A stretch of DNA of 64,000 bases from the NCBI GenBank assembly GCA_027422505.1, contig JAPQWV010001637.1, positions 1 through 64,000 on the forward strand. The letters are read 5' to 3'. Of the stretch, positions 24,877 to 36,420 are shown piece after piece. The notes beneath the pieces were generated by a model, which saw only the letters and a list, made by a program, of their open reading frames with translations, did not search any database and was not told the origin of the DNA. The position numbers and the translations under genes were made by a program. This DNA comes from Craterostigma plantagineum (lineage: Eukaryota; Streptophyta; Magnoliopsida; Lamiales; Linderniaceae). Position 1 is the stretch's first letter. Every line of letters begins with the position of its first letter.

Positions 24877-24951
24877 AAGGGCAAAATAGTCTTTTTTCAG
24901 TCCTTTAGGGGGCGGTGACTAGGAAAAAGGGGACGGTGAATAGCAATCCAG
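24877..24951 (-). repeat. Right terminal inverted repeat of the MULE
   Basis: The reverse complement reads CTATTCACCGTCCCC, then TCACCGCCCCCTAAAGGACT and ACTATTTTGCCCTT. It differs from the left repeat mostly in the outer 30 bases. Confidence 0.9.
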
Positions 24952-25115
24952 TTTAAGAAAATGACAAAACGAGCCACTGATCAGAGCCACAGACAGCCAG
25001 AGCGTCAAAGTCAACGACTCAGCTCCACTGCCGAAGAACGACGAAGATTCATTCATTATTCCCACTCAGTTCGTCACAGAGCAACCAAGCTTAACAGTAA
25101 GAATTCCTCCCAATC

Positions 25116-27035
25116 ATGTTCGAAGATTCCAGTAAAGCTCACGCCTTTCTCCTCGTACACGTCACTATCTTTACACTGGTATTGTATTTTCTTGAATCTT
25201 CAAATTATGTATGTATATGAGTTTGCAAGTGTCTGTTTGGTCGATTCCGAGAAGCTATAGGCATCTTTATTTTGTAAGCATAGTGATTCCGTATATGCAT
25301 TGCTTGCTAAGTGACCTAATTGGTAGGAGAAATTATACCTTTTTAGCAGAAATCAGTGAATTTCCAGTTCTTGGATCGAATGAATTCCATTTCCATGGTA
25401 TCACTTATCGTCAATTTGTCAATAGAAGATTGAACTGTTATATAGCAAATAAGTGTTGACTCTTTTAGTATATTTAGGCACTTGGAGCTGACAATAAAAG
25501 TTTGGAGAAATACCCTATAGTTGTGAGCACTTGGCGTTTCTTGGAAGCTGTTAGAGCTGCATGGAGAACGGCTGATAATGGATTTTCCGCTGTCGACGCA
25601 GTGGTTGAAGGCTGTTCTGCTTGTCAAGAACTGAGATGTGATGGTACAGGTTAGAATCGAGGTTTCAAAAACCTCGTATTAAAGTCATCCATAGTTCATA
25701 TATAGCAGTGATTCCTTAAAGCTTCACTAAGATGCATGATTGTTGTTTTTTTCTAGAACAGTTGGTCCAGGTGGTAGTCCTGACGAGAATGGAGAAACTA
25801 CTATAGATGCTATGCTGATGAATGGGGTAAGAAATCTTTGCTATATCATGGCCATACATTACTCAGTTTCTTTCCTCAGATTGTGTAATAGAAGTAGAAA
25901 TTATTTTATCCCTGGTAAGACATTCATATCATATAGGTGACCATGGAAGTTGGAGCCGTTGCTGCTATGAGGTACGTAAGCGATGGGATTAGAGCTGCAA
26001 GGTTGGTGATGGAGCACACCAAGCACACTATGCTAGTGGGGGAACAAGCTTCGATCTTTGCTATATCCATGGGCCTAGCGGGACCCACAAACCTCAGTTC
26101 GAACGAATCGATGCGAAAATGGATCGATTGGAAAAAGAATAAGTGCCAGCCAAACTTTCGTAAAAATGTGGCGCCACCTGATGATTGCGGTCCTTACCGT
26201 TCTGAGCATGGCGGTATTCGGAACCTTCAAGAAGATGGCACGTGCGTAGATGCGAAGAAATCCAGCGTGAATGATTACGGATCGTCTAATGTTAATCTCC
26301 ACAATCACGATACGATATCTAGGCTGTAATGACAAAGTAATAAGATGATAGTTGGACTCTCTCTAAAATCTCCCTATTTCTGGATATTATTGTCTGATGT
26401 TCGATTATTGCATTTTCAGATGGGACATATAGCTGTTGGTACCTCAACTAATGGAGCGACTTTCAAGATTCCTGGAAGGTATAAGTAACAATATCAGTGT
26501 TGTCCATTTCTTTCTCAGTATAACTGTTACCTCTTTATTACGTACATTACAGTTTCCTTGGATTCTCTCGGTAGGGTTGGCGATGGACCAATCGCTGGAT
26601 CTTCGGCGTATGCTGATGCAGAAGTAGGAGCTTGCGGTGCAACTGGCGATGGTGATATTATGATGCGTTTTCTTCCATGGTAAATTTTCTAATGCAAATC
26701 ATCCTTGGTATTCGATAAGCACAAGTCACAGCTATTCATGTCTAGTCTAGTCGGATTTTCTCGAATTTTTTTTGCTGCTTTATTTCTTTCTTCTCAAATA
26801 GCTATCAGATAGTGGAGAGCATGAGGTTAGGTATGGAACCTAAGCACGCTGCTAAGGATGCCATTGCGAGGATTGCGAGGAAATATCCCGATTTTGTTGG
26901 GGCGGTTTTTGCAGTGAACAAAGATGGTGTTCATGGCGGTGCTTGCCATGTTGGACTTTTCAGTACACTGTGAGGACTCCTAACATGTCTGACGTGCTAG
27001 TTTATACAGTTAACCCAGACGACGTCGTCACGTAA
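25116..27035 (+). CDS. N-terminal-nucleophile asparaginase / N4-(GlcNAc)-asparaginase-like
   Basis: This family hydrolyses asparagine-linked amides or isoaspartyl bonds after self-cleavage exposes a catalytic Thr. Exons: 25116-25178, 25478-25649, 25762-25826, 25937-26336, 26420-26478, 26574-26679 and 26802-27035. A short hydrophobic N-terminus ([12 protein letters not shown]) may be a signal peptide. Seen: [83 protein letters not shown], then HNHDTIS, where the Thr is the expected cleavage and catalytic residue, followed by [34 protein letters not shown] and [18 protein letters not shown]. It most resembles the Arabidopsis At5g61540 type. Three one-base losses break the frame: two at about 26321-26331, right after the catalytic Thr, and one near 26950 (before [11 protein letters not shown]). 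Read through, the protein ends at 27035. Confidence 0.9.
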
Positions 27036-27388
27036 CTAGTTAATAGTTAGTTGGAAGACTGCCTTCCTTTTGATCTTAATCGTACAAGATTTGTATCTTC
27101 ATGGCTACGACTACTTGTGTAAGAACATATTCTGTAATGATATACATTGCAGAATAGAAAATCATGATAGTATTGGAAAGCAGCCATTCAATTAGAACAG
27201 AAAATCTTTGCCTCCCAAAAGCAAAGAAAGATCATCTACTAAAAGTAAATCTAAAAACCAAAAGAAAAGCTTCTTCATGATGATGATGACGATAACCATG
27301 ACTTGCCCAGCAAGATTATTAGTGGGTAGAACAACATTAAACATCCTAAAAGTATTTCGACAACTTCGTCCTTCATTGTATTGCAGTC

Positions 27389-28062
27389 TCACGACGTGGT
27401 AGAACAACAGAGTGGTGACGACGACCCATCAGCAGCGCCGCCTCGATCTCTCCTCTTCCTCCGGGCGGAGCTAGTCTGAGGCGGAGGTTTCCGGCCAGCA
27501 TCCATCGGAAAATTCAAAATAGCTTTTCTGCCCCTCATATCGAAAGCTGCGCAGTCGTAAGCCCTCGCTGCTTCCACATCAGTATCGTACGTCCCCAGCC
27601 AGACCCGCCTTCCCTTGCGGGCCGGGTCACGGATTTCCGCCGCGTATTTGCCCCACGGCCTCCTCCTAACTCCCCTGTAGCGTTTCCTGCCCGACCCACG
27701 ATTAAACGGGTCGGATTCAGGCTCCGCCTTCACGACCCTACTTGGAGCATCGAACCAGTTGAAACCGACGAGTCGAGGGATGATGATGATGATAAGTCGT
27801 CGGCCGACTTGTTGGGCGGGTCGAACGGCGGCGCTGTTATGCTATCCAATTCCAAGTTGTTGAAAACATCGTATGGTTCCAAGTACGACCCGATTGTGCT
27901 CGGATCCGACCCGGGTTCGCCCCAATCGAAGAGATCCGAGGGGAAGCAGGCGTTGAGGCTGTCGAAGAACGACTCCGATCCTTGGCCGAAGTCTTCGAGC
28001 AGATAATAATGCTGTCGTATGTTTTTATCCAACGTTTGTGTTTGATAATCCGAGGTTTTCAT
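27389..28062 (-). CDS. Group IX AP2/ERF transcription factor
   Basis: An ethylene-responsive factor with one AP2 domain that would bind GCC-box DNA. The N-terminal part (from 28062) is acidic and Ser-rich ([37 protein letters not shown]). The AP2 domain reads [40 protein letters not shown] and [15 protein letters not shown], with the Ala and Asp positions of ERF rather than DREB proteins. It is intronless, as is usual. A one-base loss near 27757 splits it: SVSTGS stops shortly after, while [15 protein letters not shown] continues in another frame into the AP2 domain. The short C-terminus after KRRDRGG is unremarkable. Confidence 0.9.
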
Positions 28063-29200
28063 GATCTTACTTACACAGCACTAGTTTAGCAGCTTTATAT
28101 TTATCTTTGAGGATATATATAGTATATTTTGTGGTATAGTTGGTGAAATGCTATGTATTATATTATAAGTCACAAATAATATCCAATGACATTGGTAGCT
28201 GAGATTGACCGTCGGATTGTTACATGTTTGATCTTCTCAAGTGGGTATTTATTGTATGCGTGTCCCAAATGATTTTGAAGTCGATTAATCCGAATAATTA
28301 TTTTTAATTAAGGTCTAGTCAATACACGGGATTATTCAGATTGGAAAAATAAATTGAAATAACCATTTTTACGAATTTATACGATTTGCTCACTTTTTGG
28401 TAATCGGGGTAACAAGACTACCAAGATATGTGATATTTGTAGTATTTGCTATCTAATTCGGATTTGGCTTCTTGGATTGGATATTCTTTATTACCGACAA
28501 CCTAATCACCAACTTGCTGTAGTTCAACTGTATTCCTTTTGCTCGCAGATATTTTTTGCCCTGTCCTTTTTAATAGTCGGGCATTTACTTAATTAATTTA
28601 ATTTGAATGGATTGTGACGTCTAAAAATAATATATAGGGTTTATATTTGTTTTTAGCGGCTGCTACTGAAATTCTATCCAACCCTCTGGTCCCCTTCATA
28701 CGTTTCATAGAAACATTGAAAGCTACCTACACTCATATTAAATTCTAAACATTTTGTTTAATAAAATGCAACTTATTTTATTCAGTAAACCATCCATACA
28801 TGTAGAATCGAAACCACTTAATTGAATAATATTCGAAGTGAATTTGATCGAAACTCGAGCCTTATGCATGCGGGATAAGTGAGGCCGGTCCCCACATTTA
28901 TTTATTAATTGATAAATTTGATTATTTATTATTTGGGGTATTTATATGAACTCTATATATTCTAACTTATATCAATTAAATCATTTCATGCTAGCATGCA
29001 TGAGATCGACAAAACAGCCGATGGAAACTCATTTTGACTTCTTTTCCCTAGATCGGACACAACTTGCATTGCATGATTAATGTGACGAAATAAGGATGTA
29101 AATCCTGTAATGAAATATCTATCACAGTAACAAAATGTAGTACGTCAGCACATATGTCATTTGCCCCCAAAGTCAAAAAGTAATTTTAAATTTCGAAAAA
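28063..29200. other. Intergenic, upstream of the minus-strand ERF
   Basis: AT-rich DNA holding the promoter of the ERF gene. No other gene is supported. The last nine bases (29192-29200) are one copy of the target duplication of the next element. Confidence 0.5.
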
Positions 29201-29764
29201 GGGCTAATTAGATATCAGGCCCCTTTAACACTTTTGAGTAGGTTTCAGACCCTCTTTCTATTTTAAATAGGAAGAAAGACCCAAATGATATTTACGTTAG
29301 GAATAAGGACCATTCAGATTGAAAAGCCTCTTTTACCCTTACTTTTTCGGAAATTACACCAACCTTTTTAGACCTAAATCTACATGTTTATTAAGTGGTA
29401 TATAAATCTATTTTAGTGGTATTTATTCTGATTAAAGTGGTATTAAAAATAATCTCGACGCTGAGACTAAAAATCGATTTCAGTACAACCCTAAAATTAG
29501 ATTTCCAGCCTTAATCGAGAAAAACCGAAGAATTTTCTACCAATCTGAACCCCTAATCGACGAAACCCAACCGATTTCGACACTTGATCGACGAATCTTG
29601 CGATGGTTCCGAAGAAGAATTCGTCGACCGCCAAGAAAGTGGCCGAAAGAAGGAGAAGAAAGTTGCTGGGAAGAAGAACGACGTCGAATGATGGCTCTGC
29701 TTGCGTATTGACTGTGTCTAACACTTTTGGTGTTTTGAATGATGGTTCTGCTTCTGTTTTTTGC

Positions 29765-30800
29765 GTTTTGAACTAGTTCTATTTTCATACCACATATAAA
29801 TCATACCACTTAATAATACTCTGGTAACAATTTATACTCCATTCGTAACAAAAAATAAGAACATTGTAGAAGCGTCATGGGCCTATTACGTTTCCATTTT
29901 TATACAATACCACATCACATGTAAATAAAACAACTTAAGTATAGTTTGATACCAATTTATACTCCATTGGTAACAAAAAATAAGAACATTCCAGAAGCTT
30001 CATGGGCCTATTACTGTCTCCATCTTTATAAATACCACATTACATGTAAATTGTACCACTTAAGTATAGTCTGATACCAATTTATACTCCACTCGTAACA
30101 GAAAATAGGAACATTTCAGAAGCTTCATGGGTTTATTATCGTCTCCATCTTTATACAAAAATGGGTTTATTATCGTCTCCATGTTTATACCACTTAAGTA
30201 TAGTCTGGTACCAAAATTTATACTCCACTTAAGTATAGTTTCGTACCAATTTATGCTCCACTCGTAACAAAAATAAGAACATTCGGAAGCTCCATGGGCC
30301 TATTACCGTCTCCCTATTTATAAAATACCACATCACATGTAAATTATACCACTTAAGTATAGTCTGGTACCAATTTATACTCAACTCGTAACAGAAATAG
30401 GAACATTTCAGAAGCTTTATGGGCCTATTAACGTATCTATCTTTATACAGCACCACATCACATGTAAATTATACCACTTAATAATATTTTAGTACCGATT
30501 TATACTCAATTCGTATCAAAAAATAAGAACATTCCACAAGCTTCATGGGCCGACAATGAATATGTCTCTCCATCATTATATGATACCAAATCACATGTAA
30601 TCTGTATCACTTCAGCATAATTTGGTACCAATTTATACTCCTTTCATACCAAAATATAAGAATATTCCAGAAAGTTCATGGGCGACAATGAATATGTCTC
30701 TCCATCGTTATATGATACCAAATCACATGTAAATTGTACCACTTTAGCATAATTTAGTACCAATTTATACTATCCTGATAACAATACATTTCGATTCGAT
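29765..30800. repeat. Degenerate tandem repeat array, unit about 120-130 bp
   Basis: Each unit contains, in order, TTTATACTCCA(C/T)TCGTAAC, AAATAAGAACATTCCAGAAG, CTTCATGGGCCTATTA, CGTCTCCATCTTTATA, ACCACATCACATGTAAATT and ACCACTTAAGTATAGT(C/T)TGGTACCAA. Copies begin near 29830, 29948, 30081, 30250, 30375, 30499, 30630 and 30759, with a shortened copy at about 30188-30240. The units nearest the Copia insertion are the most diverged. Confidence 0.85.
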
Positions 30801-30981
30801 ACCACATTAAGTGGTAGTGATACTAGATAACATGTAATATGTACCGTATTAATGGTTCGAATAATTTCTTAACTAAAAGTTGGTTTTTTCGATTGTCGAA
30901 GATAAAAATCATGAAAATATATGATTTGATGTATAATCCATCAAGTTCCTTGATTTTGTTACGTTTATTGCAAATATTATG

Positions 30982-31206
30982 TGTTGAAGATATGAGTTAC
31001 AAATCAAATGAGGAGTTACAAATCAACACGGATAATCATTACAAGAGAATCATTCTCATAACTCTTCCACAAAATCATCTCTTACATAATTGCAAATTGT
31101 TCTTTATTAATGCATATAATTCTGTAAGAATTATTCCTTGTTGTATTTGCCTATTTATAAGGCTGACTATGTTTATAAAAATAATCACTTCTTATAATTC
31201 CTCTCA
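30982..31206 (+). repeat. 5' LTR of the Copia element
   Basis: 225 bp, begins TG and ends CA. By eye it differs from the 3' LTR at about four substitutions and one indel. Confidence 0.96.
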
Positions 31207-31218
31207 TGGTATCAGAGC
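31207..31218 (+). promoter_or_regulatory. tRNA primer-binding site of the Copia element
   Basis: TGGTATCAGAGC lies directly after the left LTR. It is the usual plant Copia site complementary to the initiator tRNA-Met. Confidence 0.93.
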
Positions 31219-31259
31219 ATTGAACGATCTTATCGTAATTTTTTTTTTCCTCCCCTACA

Positions 31260-32040
31260 ATGGAAAATGAGCAGTCTACCATTCCTAATGTTACTGAGCC
31301 TACTCGGCCATTCACTATTCTCCAACTGCAGAACACCATCAAATTAACACCCACCAATTACATAGCCTGGAAAACTCAGATAGAAGCGACACTTCTTGGT
31401 TATGATCTGTGGAAATATATTGATGGCTATTTCCCTTCTCCTCCAAAATTCATCAACACGGAAGGTGATAATTCGGTCTCAAATCCAGCAGCGTCGACTT
31501 GGTTTCGCCAAGATCGATTAATTTTTGGTGCTCTCGTCAGATCTCTCTCTCAAGATCTTATACCTCTTGTCTCTCACAGCGCCACCGCCAAGGAAGCTTG
31601 GGATATTCTTTCATCCACATATGCTAGTACGTCTCGTGCCCATTTCAAACAGATAAAAGCGCAACTCTCCAGAATTACTCATACCAATCAATCGATTCAT
31701 GAGTATTTACAAGCCATCAAAAAGTGCACGAATCGTTTGGCTGCGATGGGCAAACCCATGGATGACGAAGACATCATTGACAAAGTACTCCAAGGACTTG
31801 ATTATGAGGTGTATAAGTCTGTCATTGATGCTGTTAATGCTCGAGACGTCCCTATTTCCTTTGAAGAACTTCACGAGAAATTAATCACAAAGGAGGTTGA
31901 AGCTACAAACATCCCCCCTCCGTCTCACTTTCCGACTACTGTGCATGCTACGCAATACAAAAAAAATATTTTAAAGGACAACAGCCAAGCTATCGGCCGC
32001 CGGCTCTTCTTCCTACTCCTCGGCCCTCTTCTTCCGTCAA
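31260..32040 (+). CDS. Copia Gag region
   Basis: Starting at 31260, the product has the Copia Gag (UBN2-type) fold: TPTNYIAWKTQIEATLLGYD, AWDILSSTYASTSRAHFKQI and FEELHEKLITKE. It forms the virus-like particle in this family. The frame is lost near 31990-32040, before the zinc knuckle, and the sequence continues in another frame. Confidence 0.88.
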
Positions 32041-32056
32041 GCTACAACGTCCCTAT

Positions 32057-35000
32057 TTGGGTAAGTGCCAATGGTGTCGAGTCACAGGCCACACTCTCAA
32101 CAAATGCAGTATATTTAAAAGCTTGTATCCCGCCATTGAAGTTCCGGCTCCGGTCAATGCTCAGCCTGCTCAGATGCGCCCACACACAACCTACGTACCT
32201 CAGGCTCACATGGCACAAGGTTTTCCATCTGGCATCTCCTCTGGTGGTTGGCTCATGGATAGTGGAGCTTCTCATCATGTCACAAATGATCTCAACAATC
32301 TCTCAATGCATGCACCATATGATGGGTCGGATGAAATTGTGATTGGCGATGGTTCAACTCTTCCGATAGAAAACATCGGTTCTTTTCACTTAATACTCCT
32401 TCTAAAATATTTACTTTCTCCAATGTCCTACACGTTCCTTCTATATCTCGAAATATCTTATCAGTCTCTAGGTTTTGTGAGGATAATAATATATCACTTG
32501 AATTCTTATCCTCTCTTTTTCGTGCCAAGGATCTATCAAAGGGCACAATTCTTCTCCAGGGGCCTTCTAAAGCGGGTACTTATGAATGGCGTCCGCAACA
32601 TCCTAGCGTCCACATTACCTCAAAAAAAATCCATTCGTGATTGGCACCATCGACTTGGGCACCCGTCTAGGTCTATTATTCAAGTTTTGAACTCCAAATT
32701 TTCATTATCTATTTCAAATTTACCTACGTCGGATTGTCACTCATGCAATATAAATAAAAGCCATAAATTGCCTTTTTATTCTTCTACTCTTACTTCTCGT
32801 GCCCCTCTTGATTTAATCTTTACTGATACATGGTCAAGTCCCATATTATCACATGATAGTTACAAATATTATGTTATCTTTGTCGATCATTTTACGAGAT
32901 ACACATGGCTATATCCACTCAAAAAGAAGTCCGACACCGAACGAACCTTTCATCATTTTCGAGCTCTCGTTGAAAATTATTTTCAAAAGCCAATTGTACA
33001 AGCGTTCAGTGATAATGGTGGGGAATATGAAAAGCTCAAACCTTACTTTGCTAGTCATGGCATTTCACATCTCACTACTCCTCCCCACACTCCGGAACAT
33101 AATGGATTTGCGGAACGCCGTCATAAGCACATCGTTGAGACAGGTTTATCCCTTCTTTCTCATGCTCAAATGTCATTAGATTATTGGCCATGTGCTTTTA
33201 CTACAGCCACATATTTGATTAATCGTCTCCCCACTCCAACTCTTGATAACGACTCTCCTTATTTTCGTCTATTTGGGATTGTGCCTAATTACTCAAAGTT
33301 GCGAAACTTTGGCAGTTTGTGTTATCCATGGTTGCGGCCATATGCTCAACATAAGCTCGATACTCGGTCACTTCCATGCATCTTTGTAGGTTATTCACCA
33401 ACACAAAGTGCATATTATTGTTTACATGTCCCATCAAACAGGGTTTATACGTCTCGACACGTTAAATTTGTCGATAATGTCTTTCCTTTCCCTGATTTTA
33501 CTCATTCGTCTGCACCTATATCTTCCACTAATGTTACAGAATGGTGCACAGTGTCTCTTCCTGTTGATGTAGAACCTCAGGTACAATCCCCGGTCCAGCC
33601 CACTATCGAACCTCAAACTTCGCCAATGGTCACTATATCACCACCGCAAGAGTCATCGACTAACCCACAACCACCACATCCTCCAACTCGAACCATCGTC
33701 ACTCGCCTACAAAATAATATTGTGAAGCCGAACCCCAAGTTTGCTAACCCAACAACGACCCAATCTCGGGAAGTTGAACCTCGTAATATTACTCAAGCTC
33801 TAAAAGACCCTCAATGGCGGCATGCAATGACGGAGGAATATAATGCATTGTTGCGTAATGCTACATGGGAGCTTGTTCCTCCTCAACCATCTCAGAATGT
33901 TATCGGCTGCAAATGGGTATATCGTATTAAATATAAGCCTCAGGTGAAATCGAGCGTTACAAGGCTCGCCTTGTTGCTAAAGGTTTTCTACAACGGCCTG
34001 GGATTGATTATTCGGACACTTTTAGTCCGGTTATCAAGCCGACAACAGTCAGACTTATGTTATCTCTTGCAGTTACAAATAAATGGATTATTCGGCAGCT
34101 TGATATTAAAACGCATTCCTTCAAGGACGTCTTCAGGAGAATGTCTTCATGTCGCAGCCCATGGGTTTCTTGGATAAAGATAATCCCACTCATGTATGCA
34201 AACTTAAGAAGGCTATTTACGGTCTCAAACAAGCTCCGAGGGCTTGGTACCAAGAGCTTCGAACATATCTTCTCTCTTATGGTTTTCGTAATTCCATTGC
34301 TGATTCGTCGTTGTTCATATACAAGAATAACAATGCTACTTTTTATCTCTGGTATATGTCGATGACATTATTATTATGGGTCCTTCATCCTCAGCTTTAC
34401 AGGTGCTCGTTACTAAGTTGGCATCTCGGTTTTCTTTAAAAGATTTGGGACCCTTATCATACTTTCTTGGAGTTGAGGTGCTCTCTCATGAGCATGGATT
34501 GTTCTTGAGTCAAAAGAAGTACATTGAAGATATACTTGATCGTGCCAAGATGTCGGATGCTAAACCGGTTCATACACCTATGGTTACTTATCCCCCTCTC
34601 AACCTCACCGATGGCTCGCAATTACCCAATCCCACTAACTATCGTGCATTAGTTGGTAGTTTACAATATTTATCTTTGACTCGCCCGGATGTAGCCTTTG
34701 CAGTCAACAAGCTCTCTCAATATATGCACAAACCCACGAATTTTCACTATGCTGCGCTCAAAAGACTACTTCGTTATCTTAAAGGTACTGCTCAACATGG
34801 TATTATCATTCATCGTGACTCTCCAAGACATCTTCATGCCTTTTGTGATGCGGATTGGGCCGGTGATCGTGACAACTATTTATCTACGACCGGCTATATA
34901 GTTTATTTGGGAAGAAATCCCCTCTCTTGGAGCTCAAGGAAACAAAGAACTCTTGCTCGGTCCTCGACGGAAGCCGAATTTCGAGCCATTGCAACCACAA

Positions 35001-35329
35001 GTGCGGAGATCATATGGCTTCAGTCTCTTCTACAGGAGTTAGACATTCATCTCCAACAAGTTCCTAGTATTTACTGTGATAATCTTGGAGCAACTCATTA
35101 TGCGGCTAATCCAGTCTTCCACTCTCGGATGAAGCACCTTGCCTTGGCTTTCCACTTCGTACGAGAACAAGTTCAACAAGGCAAACTTCGTGTGCAACAT
35201 ATTTCTGGCCGTGATCAGTTAGCATATGGTCTCACAAAGCCTCTACCTAAGTCCCACCTTCATGTCTTATTTACCAAGATTGGCCTTGCTCAAAGACCGT
35301 CCATCTTGCGGGGGGTGTTGAAGATATGA
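32057..35329 (+). CDS. Copia Pol region (protease, integrase, RT, RNase H), frame-broken
   Basis: In order: zinc knuckle CX2CX4HX4C ([14 protein letters not shown]), protease active site ([14 protein letters not shown]), integrase with its HHCC start (WHHRLGHPS) and three catalytic acids ([23 protein letters not shown]), reverse transcriptase ([23 protein letters not shown] and the catalytic Asp pair near 34358), and RNase H ([17 protein letters not shown]). Frame changes are apparent near 32390 and 32600 (a compensating pair), 33945, about 34100 and 34345. The last 317 residues are open from 34376 to 35329. Confidence 0.9.
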
Positions 35330-35541
35330 GTTACAAATCAAATGAGGAGTTACAAATCAACAAGGATAATCATTTACAAGAGAATCATTCTCATAACTCT
35401 TCCACAAAATCATCTCTTACATAATTGCATATTATTCTTTATTAATGCATATAATTCTGTAATAATTATTCCTTGTTGTATTTGCCTATTTATAAGGCTG
35501 ACTATGTTTATAAAAATAATCACTTCTTATAATTCCTCTCA
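35316..35541 (+). repeat. 3' LTR of the Copia element
   Basis: 226 bp copy of the 5' LTR, preceded by a G-rich purine tract and followed by the target duplication TTATG. Confidence 0.96.
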
Positions 35542-36036
35542 TTATGTAAGTAGTCAAATAATGAGGTTTTGATCATGTGAAATGTACACCAATGCACGTA
35601 GACAACTATATTTACATCACATTGATATTTACCATTATGAATTACAATAAATGTATCCTAAACAACATTATACGTCAATCATAGAACAAATCTTACGACA
35701 ATGAAACCTTTAATCGTAACCCCGAAACAGTTTACCCTAAGATCCGATACTCGAAACCAAAAAACTGGAACCTAGCGCGTAAACTGCAATCTGTAACATA
35801 TAAAGTGTTTCCGATACCACATTATTACAGGAATATATACTAGATAAAAGTTCCGCCAAAATACTACACATATTCAGCTTTCCCGCCCAAATCGTACCAA
35901 ATGGTACCAATTCCTCCTCAAGTGGTACCAGATCCTCCCCAAATCGTACCACTTCCTCCCCAACGGGTACCAAACCTGCCGAAATGAAGAATATTCCACA
36001 ACCTTCCAAATGACATATATTCTCTGAAAATAAATG

Positions 36037-36420
36037 CTATCCCTCCCTTCTCATTCGCACCCTGCCAAATGACATATATTCTCTGAAAATAAAGAACATT
36101 CCAGAAGCCTCATGATCCGTCAATGAATATGGATCGATATTTGTACCATACCAAGACACATGTAAAATATACCACTTCAGCATAATGTCGTACCAGTTTA
36201 TACTCCATTCATAACAAAAAATAAGGAACATTCCAGAAGCTTCATGATTCGTCAATGAATATGGTCTCACCATTTTATATGTTACCACATCACATGTAAA
36301 TTATACCACTTGATAGTATTTTGGTAACCGTTTACACTATCCTGGTAACAATACATTACGAAACGATACCACGTTAAAGTCGTACTGATACTAGATATAT
36401 ATTATCTGTACCATATTAAT
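36037..36420. repeat. Further copies of the same repeat right of the Copia insertion
   Basis: TTTATACTCCATTCATAAC and AACATTCCAGAAGCTTCATG recur at about 36085-36240 and 36190-36330, and a block matching 30780-30980 (TACCACGTTAAAG, TGATACTAGATA, AGTTCCTTGATTTTGTTACG) recurs at about 36365-36550. This shows that the DNA on both sides of the Copia element was once one unit. Confidence 0.8.

Larger units (their letters stand above)
21599..24951. mobile_element. Mutator-like element (MULE) carrying a plant-mobile-domain gene and truncated transposase
   Basis: A perfect 9-bp duplication, TTTAAGAAA, flanks the element at 21590-21598 and 24952-24960. The terminal inverted repeats are about 75 bp. 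They share ACCGCCCCCTAAAGGACTGA followed by AAAAAAGACTATTTTGCCCTT on both ends and weaken towards the outermost bases. Inside are, in order: a palindromic array, a two-exon plus-strand gene with a plant mobile domain, a minus-strand MULE transposase converging on it, and a second palindromic array. GC content rises sharply over the coding part (about 22090-23200) compared with the flanks. Nine-base duplications are standard for MULEs. The transposase stops before its last catalytic acidic residue, so this copy is probably not autonomous. Confidence 0.92.
30982..35541 (+). mobile_element. Ty1/Copia LTR retrotransposon, nearly full length
   Basis: Two LTRs of about 225 bp start TGTTGAAGATATGAG and end CTCTCA. 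They are flanked by the 5-bp duplication TTATG at 30977-30981 and 35542-35546. The primer-binding site follows the left LTR directly, and a polypurine tract (GCGGGGGG) precedes the right LTR. Gag, zinc knuckle, protease, integrase, reverse transcriptase and RNase H motifs occur in Copia order (integrase before reverse transcriptase). Several frame breaks interrupt the coding region, so this copy as sequenced cannot make a complete polyprotein. Confidence 0.97.

Noticed and set aside
29497..29788. Two minus-strand frames in the left part of the Mutator-like element
   Set aside because: They overlap in different frames with no domain; one basic plus-strand stretch (about 29600-29690) also has no family match.
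32040..34400. Programmed frameshifting in the Copia pol gene
   Set aside because: The breaks are scattered, some compensate each other, and other genes in the window show the same kind of one-base break; they do not sit at a slippery site between gag and pol.
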